From assembly GCF_003339685.1 (NCBI RefSeq), contig NZ_QPKI01000008.1, positions 685 to 64,684 of the forward strand: a stretch of 64,000 bases of DNA. The letters are read 5' to 3'. Position 1 is the stretch's first letter. Each line of letters begins with the position of its first letter. This document shows, piece after piece, positions 34,979 through 43,943 of this stretch. The DNA comes from Halomonas sp. DQ26W. Its GTDB lineage: Bacteria; Pseudomonadota; Gammaproteobacteria; Pseudomonadales; Halomonadaceae. The translations under genes and the position numbers were made by a program. The notes beneath the pieces are model-generated. The model searched no databases and was not told the DNA's origin. It saw only the letters and a list, made by a program, of their open reading frames with translations.

Positions 34979-35771
34979 ATTATTGGGTATGAGTGCCAAT
35001 GTGCCCACGGATATCTGTTTTAGCTTTACCGGCTTTCTGCACCGCGGTGGCGGTACCGGACCGCATCGGGATGGTTGGGGAATAGCATTCTACGAAGCAG
35101 GAGGTTACCGCGACTTTCGCGACCCGCACCCCTCGGTTCGCTCGCCGATCGCCCGGCTGATCACCGATTACCCGATTAAATCGCACATCGCTATCAGCCA
35201 TATTCGCCAGGCAAATGTGGGAGAAGTGCGCCTGGCCAACACTCACCCATTTACCCGGGAAATGTGGGGGCGTACCTGGTGCTATGCGCATAATGGCCAG
35301 CTCGAGGGCTGGCAGGCTCAGCCACTGAGCTTCTATCGCCCGGTGGGCGATACCGATAGCGAGCATGCCTTCTGCTGGATGTTGGCCGAATTGCGCCACC
35401 GTTTTCCCTTCGCCCCGCCGCAGGGCGAGTCAGCGGCGCTTTGGCATTGGCTGCATGAGCTATGTGAGCGGCTGCGCAGTTTGGGCGTCTTCAACCTGCT
35501 GTTATCGGACGGCGAGTATCTTTATACCTATTGCTCCACCAAGCTTGCCCATATCACTCGACGGGCCCCCTTCGGCAAGGCCGAGCTCTCCGATGCCGAA
35601 CTGACGGTGAACTTTGCCGAGCACACCACTACCGACGACATCGTATCGGTAGTGGCCACCGAGCCACTGACCTGCAACGAGGAGTGGGTGCGAATGCAGC
35701 CGGGGGAGCTGCTTGTCTGGCGCCATGGCAGGATCGAGGCCCGCTTCGGCCCCGATGGCGTGGTCGATTAA
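34971..35771 (+). CDS. Class II glutamine amidotransferase (YafJ-like)
   Basis: 266 residues. The start at 34971 exposes the N-terminal nucleophile Cys2 (MCELLGMSANVPTD), with GGGAGGAG just upstream. GGGTGPHRDGWGIAFYE, SHIRQAN and NTHPFTREMWGRTWCYAHNGQLEG are class II (Ntn) glutaminase hallmarks. It hydrolyses glutamine to ammonia or acts as a gamma-glutamyl hydrolase; the synthase partner is unknown. Overlap with the VWA gene suggests coupling. Confidence 0.92.
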   Translation: MCELLGMSANVPTDICFSFTGFLHRGGGTGPHRDGWGIAFYEAGGYRDFRDPHPSVRSPIARLITDYPIKSHIAISHIRQANVGEVRLANTHPFTREMWGRTWCYAHNGQLEGWQAQPLSFYRPVGDTDSEHAFCWMLAELRHRFPFAPPQGESAALWHWLHELCERLRSLGVFNLLLSDGEYLYTYCSTKLAHITRRAPFGKAELSDAELTVNFAEHTTTDDIVSVVATEPLTCNEEWVRMQPGELLVWRHGRIEARFGPDGVVD

Positions 35772-36005
35772 CGGCAAGGCCGGGGATCAGCGTCGAACAC
35801 CCCACTTGCCTTTTTGACTTTTTTTGCCCAGCTTTGGATACAGCAGCTTGCCAAAGGGACAGATGGCATGGGGATGAACGTCTGTTTCAATCGTCTGTTT
35901 TACAGTTGTGTGGCGCCTGGTATATCTTAGCGGCCTGTCACAATAAAAATGGTTGATGCTCGATGGTGAGCGACCGACGTCGACGATGCTGCGGAGATGA
36001 GACTG

Positions 36006-37700
36006 ATGAGTGAGCACGCCAATGCCCAGATTCTGACTGGACCCGAGCTGAAGGGGATGGAAAATTACCGGTCGCTCATGGATGTCTTTCATGAGGCGGT
36101 GAAACGGTTCGCCGATAACCCGGCCTTCACTTGCATGGGTCAGGCCCTCACCTTCGCCGAACTGGACAAGCTCTCTGGAAACTTTGCGGCCTGGCTACAA
36201 CATGAAACCGGGCTGCAGCCTGGCGATCGCATTGCCATCCAACTGCCCAATGTCCTTCAGTTTCCCGTAGCGGTTTTCGGTGCCATGCGTGCCGGTCTGG
36301 TGGTGGTCAATACCAACCCGCTCTATACCGAACGCGAGATGGCCCACCAGTTCAAGGATTCCGGCGCCAAGGCAATTCTCATTCTCGCCAACATGGCTGA
36401 CAAGCTCGAGAAGGTGATCGATCGTACCGATATCGAGCACGTTCTGGTTACCGAGCTTGGTGACCTGCACGGTTTTCCCAAGCGGTTCCTGATCAATGCC
36501 GTGGTCAAGTATGTCAAGAAGATGGTGCCGTCCTACTCGCTGCCCATGGCGGTATCGTTCCGCAAGGCGCTGAATGATGGTGCTTCGCGCGATCATCGTG
36601 AGGTCGAGCGCGAACTGGACGATATCGCCGCACTTCAGTACACCGGCGGCACTACCGGCATGCCCAAGGGCACCATGCTGACCCATTGCAACCTGGTGGC
36701 CAACATGCTCCAGGCGGATGCGGCCATCGGCCCGGGCCTGGACGAAGGCAAGGAGGTGGTGATTGCGCCGCTGCCGGTCTACCACATCTATACCTTTACC
36801 GTGAACTGCCTGTTTCTGATGAAAACCGGCAATCACTCGATCCTGATCACCAATCCCCGGGACCTGGACAACTTCGTCAAGGAGCTCAAGAGCATCAAAT
36901 TCACGGCCTTCATTGGCCTGAACACCCTGTTCAACGCCCTGTGCAATCGTGACGACTTCCGTAATCTCGACTTCTCCCACCTGCACCTGACCATTTCCGG
37001 CGGCATGGCGTTGACCAAGGCCTCGGCAGAGCGCTGGAAAGAAGTCACGGGCTGCGATATTGCCGAAGGTTACGGACTCACCGAGACCTCTCCTGTTGTC
37101 AGCTTCAACCCGATCGATGATATTCAGCTTGGCACCATCGGCAAGCCGGTGGCCGGTACCTCGGTCAAGGTCGTGGATGTCGACGGCAACGACCTGCCGC
37201 TGGGCGAGCCCGGTGAGCTGTGTGTCAAGGGTCCGCAGGTCATGAAGGGGTATTGGAACCTCGACGATGAAACCGCCAAGGTGCTGAGCGACGACGGCTG
37301 GTTCTCCACAGGTGACATCGCCGTGCTGCAGGAGGATGGCTACATCAAGATCGTTGACCGCAAGAAGGACATGATCCTGGTATCGGGTTTCAACGTCTAT
37401 CCCAATGAGATCGAGGACGTGGTGGCGGCGCACCCCGGCATCGTCGAGGCAGCAGCCGTTGGCGTGCCCGACGAAAGCAGCGGCGAGGCGGTCAAACTGT
37501 TCGTGGTCTCCAAGGATGAGAGCCTGGACGAGAAGAGCCTGCGTGACTGGTGCAAGAAGGAGTTAACGGCCTACAAGGTGCCCAGGTTCGTGGAATTCCG
37601 TGACGAGTTGCCGAAGACCAACGTCGGCAAGGTGCTGCGTCGCCAGTTGCGTGATGAAGAGCCGGGAGAGAAGGGAGAAAAGGGACAGAAGCAGGCCTGA
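36006..37700 (+). CDS. fadD: Long-chain fatty acid CoA ligase
   Basis: 564 residues from the ATG at 36006 (GGAG nine bases upstream; an ATG at 35997 lies too close to it). AMP-binding motif YTGGTTGMPKGTML (from residue 212), GYGLTETSPV, GWFSTGDIA and the catalytic Lys in LPKTNVGKVLRR. Activates exogenous fatty acids to acyl-CoA at the inner membrane. The 235-base upstream spacer holds T-rich stretches and a TGTTTCAATCGTCTGTTTTACA segment, but no clear FadR or PsrA site. A strong terminator follows. Confidence 0.95.
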   Translation: MSEHANAQILTGPELKGMENYRSLMDVFHEAVKRFADNPAFTCMGQALTFAELDKLSGNFAAWLQHETGLQPGDRIAIQLPNVLQFPVAVFGAMRAGLVVVNTNPLYTEREMAHQFKDSGAKAILILANMADKLEKVIDRTDIEHVLVTELGDLHGFPKRFLINAVVKYVKKMVPSYSLPMAVSFRKALNDGASRDHREVERELDDIAALQYTGGTTGMPKGTMLTHCNLVANMLQADAAIGPGLDEGKEVVIAPLPVYHIYTFTVNCLFLMKTGNHSILITNPRDLDNFVKELKSIKFTAFIGLNTLFNALCNRDDFRNLDFSHLHLTISGGMALTKASAERWKEVTGCDIAEGYGLTETSPVVSFNPIDDIQLGTIGKPVAGTSVKVVDVDGNDLPLGEPGELCVKGPQVMKGYWNLDDETAKVLSDDGWFSTGDIAVLQEDGYIKIVDRKKDMILVSGFNVYPNEIEDVVAAHPGIVEAAAVGVPDESSGEAVKLFVVSKDESLDEKSLRDWCKKELTAYKVPRFVEFRDELPKTNVGKVLRRQLRDEEPGEKGEKGQKQA

Positions 37701-37774
37701 CCCACCTTTGGACGCCGCCAGGTCGCATTAGGCGCGACCCACCGCTGAGCGTTACAATGACCTGCCCGTTCCGG

Positions 37775-37799
37775 CCTGCCCGGAGCGGGCAGGTTTTTT
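37775..37799 (+). terminator. Rho-independent terminator of fadD
   Basis: Perfect eight-base stem CCTGCCCG/CGGGCAGG, loop GAG, followed directly by six T residues. Lies 75 bases after the fadD stop and 20 before hrpA. Confidence 0.93.
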
Positions 37800-37818
37800 C
37801 CATTTGCTTGAGGATGTC

Positions 37819-40800
37819 GTGACCACCGCAACCCGTCCAGGTTCTGCCACCACCTCCCCGGAGAGCAACGAACTCGACCGCCTCTATCGGGCGCTCGATG
37901 CCGTCATGTTGCGTGACCGTGCCGGGCTCGTGCGTCGGCTCGATGGGCTAGCGCGGCGCCTGAAAGAGGGCAAGCCGGTTGGCCGGGGGCTTGCCGAAGC
38001 CGGACGGGCCGTCGATCGCTCATCCGCACTGGTTTCCCAGCGTGCGGCAATTCCGGTGGCGCTGACCTATCCCGAATCCCTGCCGGTGGTCGAGCGGCGT
38101 GACGACATTCTTGCCGCCCTGCGCGAGCACCAGGTCGTGGTGGTGGCGGGGGAGACGGGGTCCGGCAAGACCACCCAGCTGCCCAAGCTTTGCCTGGAGC
38201 TGGGCCTGGGGCGTCGTGGCCTGGTCGGTCATACCCAGCCGCGCCGACTGGCGGCACGTTCCGTGGCGACACGGCTGGCCGAGGAGATGGCCGTGCCCCT
38301 GGGCGGGCAGGTGGGTTACCAGGTCCGTTTCACCGACGAAACCGGCGACGACACCCTGATCAAGCTGATGACCGACGGTATCCTACTGGCCGAAACGCGC
38401 CATGACCCGGACTTGACCCGTTACGAAGCGATCATCATCGACGAGGCTCACGAACGCAGCCTCAATATCGACTTTCTGCTCGGCTATTTGAAGCGGCTAC
38501 TGGCACGTCGTTCCGACCTGAAGGTGATCATTACCTCGGCGACCATCGATGTGGAGCGCTTCGCCGCGCACTTCGCCCTGCCCGGTGAGGATGGCGAGCC
38601 AAGGCCGGCGCCGGTAGTGGAGGTCTCGGGTCGCACCTATCCGGTGGAGGTGCGCTATCGGCCCCTGGTGCGCGAAGCCGAAGACGAGGCCGACCGTACG
38701 CTGCAGGAGGGCATCCTCCATGCGGTGGAGGAGATCGAAGCGGTCGAGCGCGAGAAGCGCTGGTTCCATGGCCCCCGGGACATCCTGATCTTCCTGCCCG
38801 GGGAGCGTGAAATCCGCGAGGCAGCGGATACGCTACGCCGCGCCGAGCTCAAGGACACCGAGATCCTGCCGCTTTATGCGCGACTTTCCAACGCCGAGCA
38901 GAACCGGGTCTTCGCGGTCCATGCCGGGCGTCGCATCGTACTTGCCACCAATGTCGCCGAAACCTCGCTGACGGTGCCGGGCATTCGCTATGTCATCGAT
39001 CCCGGGCTGGTGCGTATCAGTCGCTACAGCTACAAGTCCAAGATCCAGCGCCTCCCGGTGGAGCCGATCAGCCAGGCTAGTGCCGACCAGCGCAAGGGTC
39101 GCTGTGGCCGGGTGGCGGAAGGTGTCTGTATTCGCCTCTATGACGAGGAAAACTTCCTCTCCCGCCCTGGCTTCACTGATCCCGAGATCCGGCGCACCAA
39201 CCTGGCCTCGGTGATCCTGTCAATGCTGTCGCTTAAGCTGGGCGATATCGAGGACTTCCCCTTTGTCGACCCGCCGGATACCCGTTTCATCAAGGATGGC
39301 TTTCGTTTGTTGTTCGAGCTGGGCGCCGTCGACCATGCCAACCGCCTGACGCCGGTGGGTCGTAAGCTCGGCCGGCTGCCCATCGATCCCCGCCTGGCGC
39401 GCATGGTGCTGGCAGGGGCGGAGCAGGGTGGGCTGCGCGAGGTGCTGATCGTGGTTTCGGCATTGGCGGCACAGGACCCCCGCGACCGTCCGTCGGACAA
39501 GCGTGAGGCCGCCGATCAGGCGCATCGACGCTGGCAGGACCCAGACTCCGACTTCGTTGCGTTGCTCAATCTCTGGAATGGCTTCGAGGCCGCCCGCAAC
39601 GAGTTTTCCGGCAACCGGTTGCGGCGCTGGTGCAAGGAGCACTACCTGAATTATCTGCGGCTACGCGAGTGGCACGATACCTTCCGCCAGTTGCGCCAAC
39701 TGCTGCGTGACATGGACATCGAGGTGCCTCCACCCGCACCACTTCCCGCCGCTGATGGCGATGGCGACTCGGCCCGGGATAGTGCCCATCGAGATAGTGC
39801 CCATCGAGATAGTGCCCATCGAGATAGTGCCCATCGAGATAGTGCGCGTCGGGAGAGCGCCGTACAGCTTCACAAGGCGCTGCTGTCCGGACTGCTGTCA
39901 CACCTAGGCCTGCTCACCGAAAACCGCGAATACCTGGGCGCACGCAACCGCAAGTTCGTCATACACCCGGGTTCGGGGCTCGCCAGGAAATCACCCAAGT
40001 GGTTGATGGCCTTTGAACTGGTGGAAACGTCGAAGCTGTTCGCCCGCACGGTTGCCAGAATCGAACCGCAGTGGATAGAACCACTGGCCGACCACCTGGT
40101 CAAGCGCACCTACAGCGACCCCCACTGGGAAATGAAGCGTGCTCAGGTTGTTGCCAATGAGCTGGTGACTCTGTTCGGGCTGCCCATCGTCTCGGGTCGC
40201 AAGGTTCACTATGGCCCCATTGCCCCCGGGGAGGCACGGGAGTTGTTCCTGCGTCGTGCTCTGGTGGAAGGCGAATTCCGCACTCGGGGGGGCTTCTTCG
40301 ACTACAATCGCGCATTGGTCGAAGAGGTCGAGGGGCTCGAGGATCGTGCACGAAAGCGTGATATTCTTGTCGATGAAGAAACGCTGTTCGCTTTCTACGA
40401 TGCTCGCCTCCCCGCCGATATCTTCAACGGCAAGGGGTTCGAGCATTGGCGGCGCCAAGCCGAGCGCGACGACCCCGACATTCTCAAGTTCAACCGTGGC
40501 GCGCTGCTCGCCCGTGAAGCCGAAGAGGTCACCCAGGCACAATACCCGGATGAACTGGTGCTGAATGGAGTACGCTACCCGTTGAGCTATCGCTTCGAGC
40601 CTGGCGCGCCTGACGACGGCGTGACCTTGACGGTGCCGGCTGCCATGTTGCCCCAGCTGCCATTGGCACGCCTGGAATGGCTGGTGCCGGGACTGCTGCG
40701 CGACAAGTGCATTGCACTGCTGAAGTCGCTGCCCAAGTCGATGCGTCGCCAGGTTGTGCCGATTCCCGACTGGGTGGATGCGGCCCTTGAGGCGCTGGTG

Positions 40801-41913
40801 CCCGATGACATTCCGCTGACCGAAGCCTTGGGCGAGTTCCTGCGCCGCAAGACCGGTGTGCGGGCCCACCCGGATGACTGGCGTACGGAGCAGCTCGAAC
40901 CGCACCTGATCATGAACCTCAGGGTCGTCGATCACGAGGGAAATACACTGGGCGAGGGACGCGATGCCCGGACCCTGGAGCGCCGTTTCGAGGCGGCCGC
41001 CGGTGAAGGGGCCAGGGCCCTGGCCGCGGAAGCCAGCGCCGCTGAGGCGGTTACGGACTTGCCGGTAGAGGCGTTGCCCCCCTCGCGAGTAACCACGCAG
41101 GCCGGCATACGGGTTGAAGCCTATCCCGCACTGGTGCCCGATGGCGATGCCTTTCGGGTTGAACTCTTCGACCATCCGGGTAAGGCCGAGCAGGCGCATC
41201 GCACCGGTGTGGCGAGGCTGGCCATGGCGAGGCTGCCGGAGCAGGTCAAGGCCATCGAGCGGCTGTCCGGGCTCAATACCTGTGCGCTGCTGTTTGCCAA
41301 GGTCGGCAGCAAGCGACAGCTCAACGAGGATGTGGTGGAAGCTGTATTCACCCAGGTGCTGGCCACCTCACCCCTGCCGCGTTGCCGAGAGGAGCTGGAG
41401 AAACGCATCAGCTGCTGTGCCTCAGAGCTCCTGCCGCAGGCCGAAACCCTGGTTGCTACGCTGAAGGCTTCACTCGAAGGGCACCTGGCAGTGACTAAGG
41501 CGTTGAAGGGTAATCTCAGTCTGGCTCTGGCGCTGGTTTACAGTGATATCAAGGCCCAGATGCAGCGTCTTGTTTACCCGGGCTTCGTGGGGAAAGCCGG
41601 TGAATGGCTCTGCGAATATCCTCGCTACATGGATGCCGCATTGCTTCGCTTGGAGAAGGCGCCGAAGGAGCGCATGCGCGATCAGATGCACATGCAGATG
41701 GTGCAGGACTTCGAGGCACGCTTGACAGCCCGACGCGAGAGTCAGCGGCGTGGTGGGCACGAGGACCCGGAACTGGTCGAGTTCGGCTGGTGGATCGAGG
41801 AGCTGCGTGTATCGCTGTTCGCGCAGCAACTCGGCACCCGGATGCCGGTTTCCGTCAAGCGCCTCGAGCGGCGCTGGACGGCGCTGGTGGGCCACGGTCA
41901 AGGCGGGGCCTGA
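37819..41913 (+). CDS. hrpA: ATP-dependent RNA helicase HrpA
   Basis: 1364 residues from the GTG at 37819 (GAGG five bases upstream); a TTG at 37804 is an alternative. DEAH-box helicase: Walker A GETGSGKTT (near residue 111), DEAH (208-211), SAT (near 239) and QRKGRCGR motif VI, followed by HA2/OB domains and the long DUF3418 C-terminus typical of HrpA. In E. coli it resolves stalled ribosomes and processes fimbrial mRNA. A 15-base in-frame tandem repeat lies near residues 653-682. Confidence 0.95.
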   Translation: MTTATRPGSATTSPESNELDRLYRALDAVMLRDRAGLVRRLDGLARRLKEGKPVGRGLAEAGRAVDRSSALVSQRAAIPVALTYPESLPVVERRDDILAALREHQVVVVAGETGSGKTTQLPKLCLELGLGRRGLVGHTQPRRLAARSVATRLAEEMAVPLGGQVGYQVRFTDETGDDTLIKLMTDGILLAETRHDPDLTRYEAIIIDEAHERSLNIDFLLGYLKRLLARRSDLKVIITSATIDVERFAAHFALPGEDGEPRPAPVVEVSGRTYPVEVRYRPLVREAEDEADRTLQEGILHAVEEIEAVEREKRWFHGPRDILIFLPGEREIREAADTLRRAELKDTEILPLYARLSNAEQNRVFAVHAGRRIVLATNVAETSLTVPGIRYVIDPGLVRISRYSYKSKIQRLPVEPISQASADQRKGRCGRVAEGVCIRLYDEENFLSRPGFTDPEIRRTNLASVILSMLSLKLGDIEDFPFVDPPDTRFIKDGFRLLFELGAVDHANRLTPVGRKLGRLPIDPRLARMVLAGAEQGGLREVLIVVSALAAQDPRDRPSDKREAADQAHRRWQDPDSDFVALLNLWNGFEAARNEFSGNRLRRWCKEHYLNYLRLREWHDTFRQLRQLLRDMDIEVPPPAPLPAADGDGDSARDSAHRDSAHRDSAHRDSAHRDSARRESAVQLHKALLSGLLSHLGLLTENREYLGARNRKFVIHPGSGLARKSPKWLMAFELVETSKLFARTVARIEPQWIEPLADHLVKRTYSDPHWEMKRAQVVANELVTLFGLPIVSGRKVHYGPIAPGEARELFLRRALVEGEFRTRGGFFDYNRALVEEVEGLEDRARKRDILVDEETLFAFYDARLPADIFNGKGFEHWRRQAERDDPDILKFNRGALLAREAEEVTQAQYPDELVLNGVRYPLSYRFEPGAPDDGVTLTVPAAMLPQLPLARLEWLVPGLLRDKCIALLKSLPKSMRRQVVPIPDWVDAALEALVPDDIPLTEALGEFLRRKTGVRAHPDDWRTEQLEPHLIMNLRVVDHEGNTLGEGRDARTLERRFEAAAGEGARALAAEASAAEAVTDLPVEALPPSRVTTQAGIRVEAYPALVPDGDAFRVELFDHPGKAEQAHRTGVARLAMARLPEQVKAIERLSGLNTCALLFAKVGSKRQLNEDVVEAVFTQVLATSPLPRCREELEKRISCCASELLPQAETLVATLKASLEGHLAVTKALKGNLSLALALVYSDIKAQMQRLVYPGFVGKAGEWLCEYPRYMDAALLRLEKAPKERMRDQMHMQMVQDFEARLTARRESQRRGGHEDPELVEFGWWIEELRVSLFAQQLGTRMPVSVKRLERRWTALVGHGQGGA
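39775..39864 (+). repeat. In-frame 15-bp tandem repeat in hrpA
   Basis: The unit CGAGATAGTGCCCAT encodes Arg-Asp-Ser-Ala-His. Four copies are nearly identical, a fifth gives RDSAR and a sixth, degenerate one RESAV. The unit is a multiple of three, so changes in copy number keep the frame. It lies in a linker between helicase and C-terminal domains. Confidence 0.9.
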
Positions 41914-41992
41914 CTGGCCGATAAACGAGACATGAGGCATCGCTGTGCCGGTGCCGAACCAGCGGCCAGGCGGCCGCATGAGGGAGAAAATG

Positions 41993-43114
41993 ATGACTGA
42001 CGTCGTGATTACCGGTACGGGCCTCTTTACGCCGGAACACGCCATCGACAATGATGCCCTGGTGGCGTCGTTCAACCGCTGGGTCGATGCCGAAAACAGC
42101 CGCAATGCGGTTGCCATCGAGGCGGGCGATGCGGTGCCGCTGGCCCACTCGAGCAGCGAGTTCATCGTCAAGGCGTCGGGTATCCATAGCCGCTACGTAA
42201 TGGATGCCAAGGGGGTTCTCGATATTGACCGCATGCGCCCGCACCTACCTCAGCGCGCCAACGACGAACCATCGATCCAGTGCGAGATGGGCCTGTCGGC
42301 GGCCCGGCAGGCACTGGCAGCCGCGGGTGTCGAGGCCGGCGACATCGGGCTGGTCATCGTCGCCTGTTCCAACCTGGAACGCCCCTACCCGGCGGTGGCG
42401 GTTGAACTTCAGGCGGCGCTGGGCGCTAACGGATGTGCCTTCGACATGAACGTGGCCTGCTCGTCGGCCACGTTCGCCATCGACATGGCCACCAGTGCCA
42501 TTCGCTCCGGGAATGTCAAACGCGCGTTGGTGGTCAGCCCGGAGATCTGTTCGGCGCATCTCAATTTTCGTGACCGAGACAGTCATTTCATCTTCGGTGA
42601 TGCCTGTACCGCCGTGGTGCTGGAAGATGCGGAGCTGGCAGCCGCGGAGCTGCGCTTCGAGGTCCTCGGCACACGCTTGGTCACACGCTTCTCGAATGCC
42701 ATCCGTAACAATGCCGGCTTCCTCAATCGAGTCACCGATAGCGATCCCCAGGCGGTCGACAAGCTTTTCGTGCAGGAAGGACGGCGGGTATTCAAGGAGG
42801 TCTGCCCCATGGTGGCGGCTCTGATCAGCGACCACCTGGCCAGTCTCGAACTCTCCGGCAGCGACCTTTCCCGGCTGTGGCTGCATCAAGCCAACCGCCA
42901 CATGAACGACCTGATCGCGCGGCGGGTTTTGGGTCACGATCCCGATGCCGCCCAGGCGCCGATCATCCTTGATCGCTACGCCAACACCAGCTCGGCAGGT
43001 TCCATCATTGCCTTGCATCTCCACCATGCCGACCTGGCATCGGGCGCGCTGGGGGTGGTCTGCTCCTTTGGTGCCGGTTACAGTGCCGGCTGCATTGTGG
43101 TACGTCGCCAATGA
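41993..43114 (+). CDS. Beta-ketoacyl-ACP synthase III family protein
   Basis: 373 residues from the ATG at 41993 (AGGGAG six bases upstream; 41990 is also possible). Thiolase fold with the KAS III triad: Cys156 in NVACSSATF, His298 in LHQANRHM and Asn331 in RYANTSSAG. It is longer than canonical FabH (about 317) because of N-terminal inserts, like the P. aeruginosa PA3286 type, which condenses medium-chain acyl-CoA with malonyl-ACP. Fatty acid synthesis initiation is the expected role; whether it shunts beta-oxidation products is inference. Stands alone here, without other fab genes. Confidence 0.9.
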   Translation: MTDVVITGTGLFTPEHAIDNDALVASFNRWVDAENSRNAVAIEAGDAVPLAHSSSEFIVKASGIHSRYVMDAKGVLDIDRMRPHLPQRANDEPSIQCEMGLSAARQALAAAGVEAGDIGLVIVACSNLERPYPAVAVELQAALGANGCAFDMNVACSSATFAIDMATSAIRSGNVKRALVVSPEICSAHLNFRDRDSHFIFGDACTAVVLEDAELAAAELRFEVLGTRLVTRFSNAIRNNAGFLNRVTDSDPQAVDKLFVQEGRRVFKEVCPMVAALISDHLASLELSGSDLSRLWLHQANRHMNDLIARRVLGHDPDAAQAPIILDRYANTSSAGSIIALHLHHADLASGALGVVCSFGAGYSAGCIVVRRQ

Positions 43115-43153
43115 TGCTGCCACTCCGGTTAACCATGAAGGGGGACTCAAGCG

Positions 43154-43933
43154 ATGGCCAATAAGCGGACCGGCTCCGTCACACGGCCTCTGGTCGCCTT
43201 GACGACATTGCTCATGCTGGCCGGCTGTGCCAGCAACGTACCGATCGAGGATCGTCATCCGGATGATCCCTGGGAGGGGTTCAATCGACAGGTTTTCACC
43301 TTCAACGATGCATTGGATCGTGCAATCCTCAAGCCGATTTCACGTGGCTATCGCACCGTTGCGCCCCAGCCGGTGCAGACCGGAGTGGGGAATTTCTTCT
43401 CCAACCTTGGTGAGCCTCGTACGGTGTTGAACAGCCTGCTGCAGGGCAAGCCTGGCAATGCCGGTATTGCCACTTCGCGCTTCCTGATCAATACCACCGT
43501 AGGTATCGGTGGTCTCTGGGATTTTGCAACCCATATGGACATCACCGGGCGCGACGAGGATTTTGGTCAGACGCTGGGAGTCTGGGGTTTCGGTGAAGGA
43601 CCCTACCTGGTGCTGCCTCTCCTGGGCCCGAGCAACGTACGTGATACTGCTGGTCTGCCGCTTGACACCTATACTTATCCTCTCACTTATGTAGAAGATG
43701 ACAAGGTGCGATACGGTCTGACCGCTCTGCGGGTAGTGGACATGCGCGCAGGACTTCTCGATCAGGAGGAGCTGATACGTGGTGACCGCTATGTCTTCAT
43801 TCGCGATGCCTACCTGCAGCGAAGGCGTTTCGAAGTCAGTGACGGGGAGCTGGGCGACGATCCCTTTGCCAGCGATGACTACGATTTCGATTTCGACGAT
43901 GCGGACTTCGACGATTCTGATTTCGCCGATTGA
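43154..43933 (+). CDS. mlaA: MlaA/VacJ lipoprotein
   Basis: 259 residues. Lipobox LMLAGC (Cys25) then the VacJ domain: DPWEGFNRQVFTFND, NFFSNLGEPRTVLN, FLINTTVGIGGLWD and GEGPYLVLPLLGPSNVRDT. Outer-membrane component of the Mla pathway, which removes phospholipids from the outer leaflet. The last 25 residues are almost all Asp, Phe, Tyr and Ser, an acidic tail not seen in the E. coli protein. The other mla genes are not nearby. Confidence 0.95.
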   Translation: MANKRTGSVTRPLVALTTLLMLAGCASNVPIEDRHPDDPWEGFNRQVFTFNDALDRAILKPISRGYRTVAPQPVQTGVGNFFSNLGEPRTVLNSLLQGKPGNAGIATSRFLINTTVGIGGLWDFATHMDITGRDEDFGQTLGVWGFGEGPYLVLPLLGPSNVRDTAGLPLDTYTYPLTYVEDDKVRYGLTALRVVDMRAGLLDQEELIRGDRYVFIRDAYLQRRRFEVSDGELGDDPFASDDYDFDFDDADFDDSDFAD

Positions 43934-43943
43934 GGCCTGATTC

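Noticed and set aside
36195-37433. 412-codon minus-strand frame inside fadD
   Set aside because: fadD has intact adenylation motifs over this span; the reverse frame has none.
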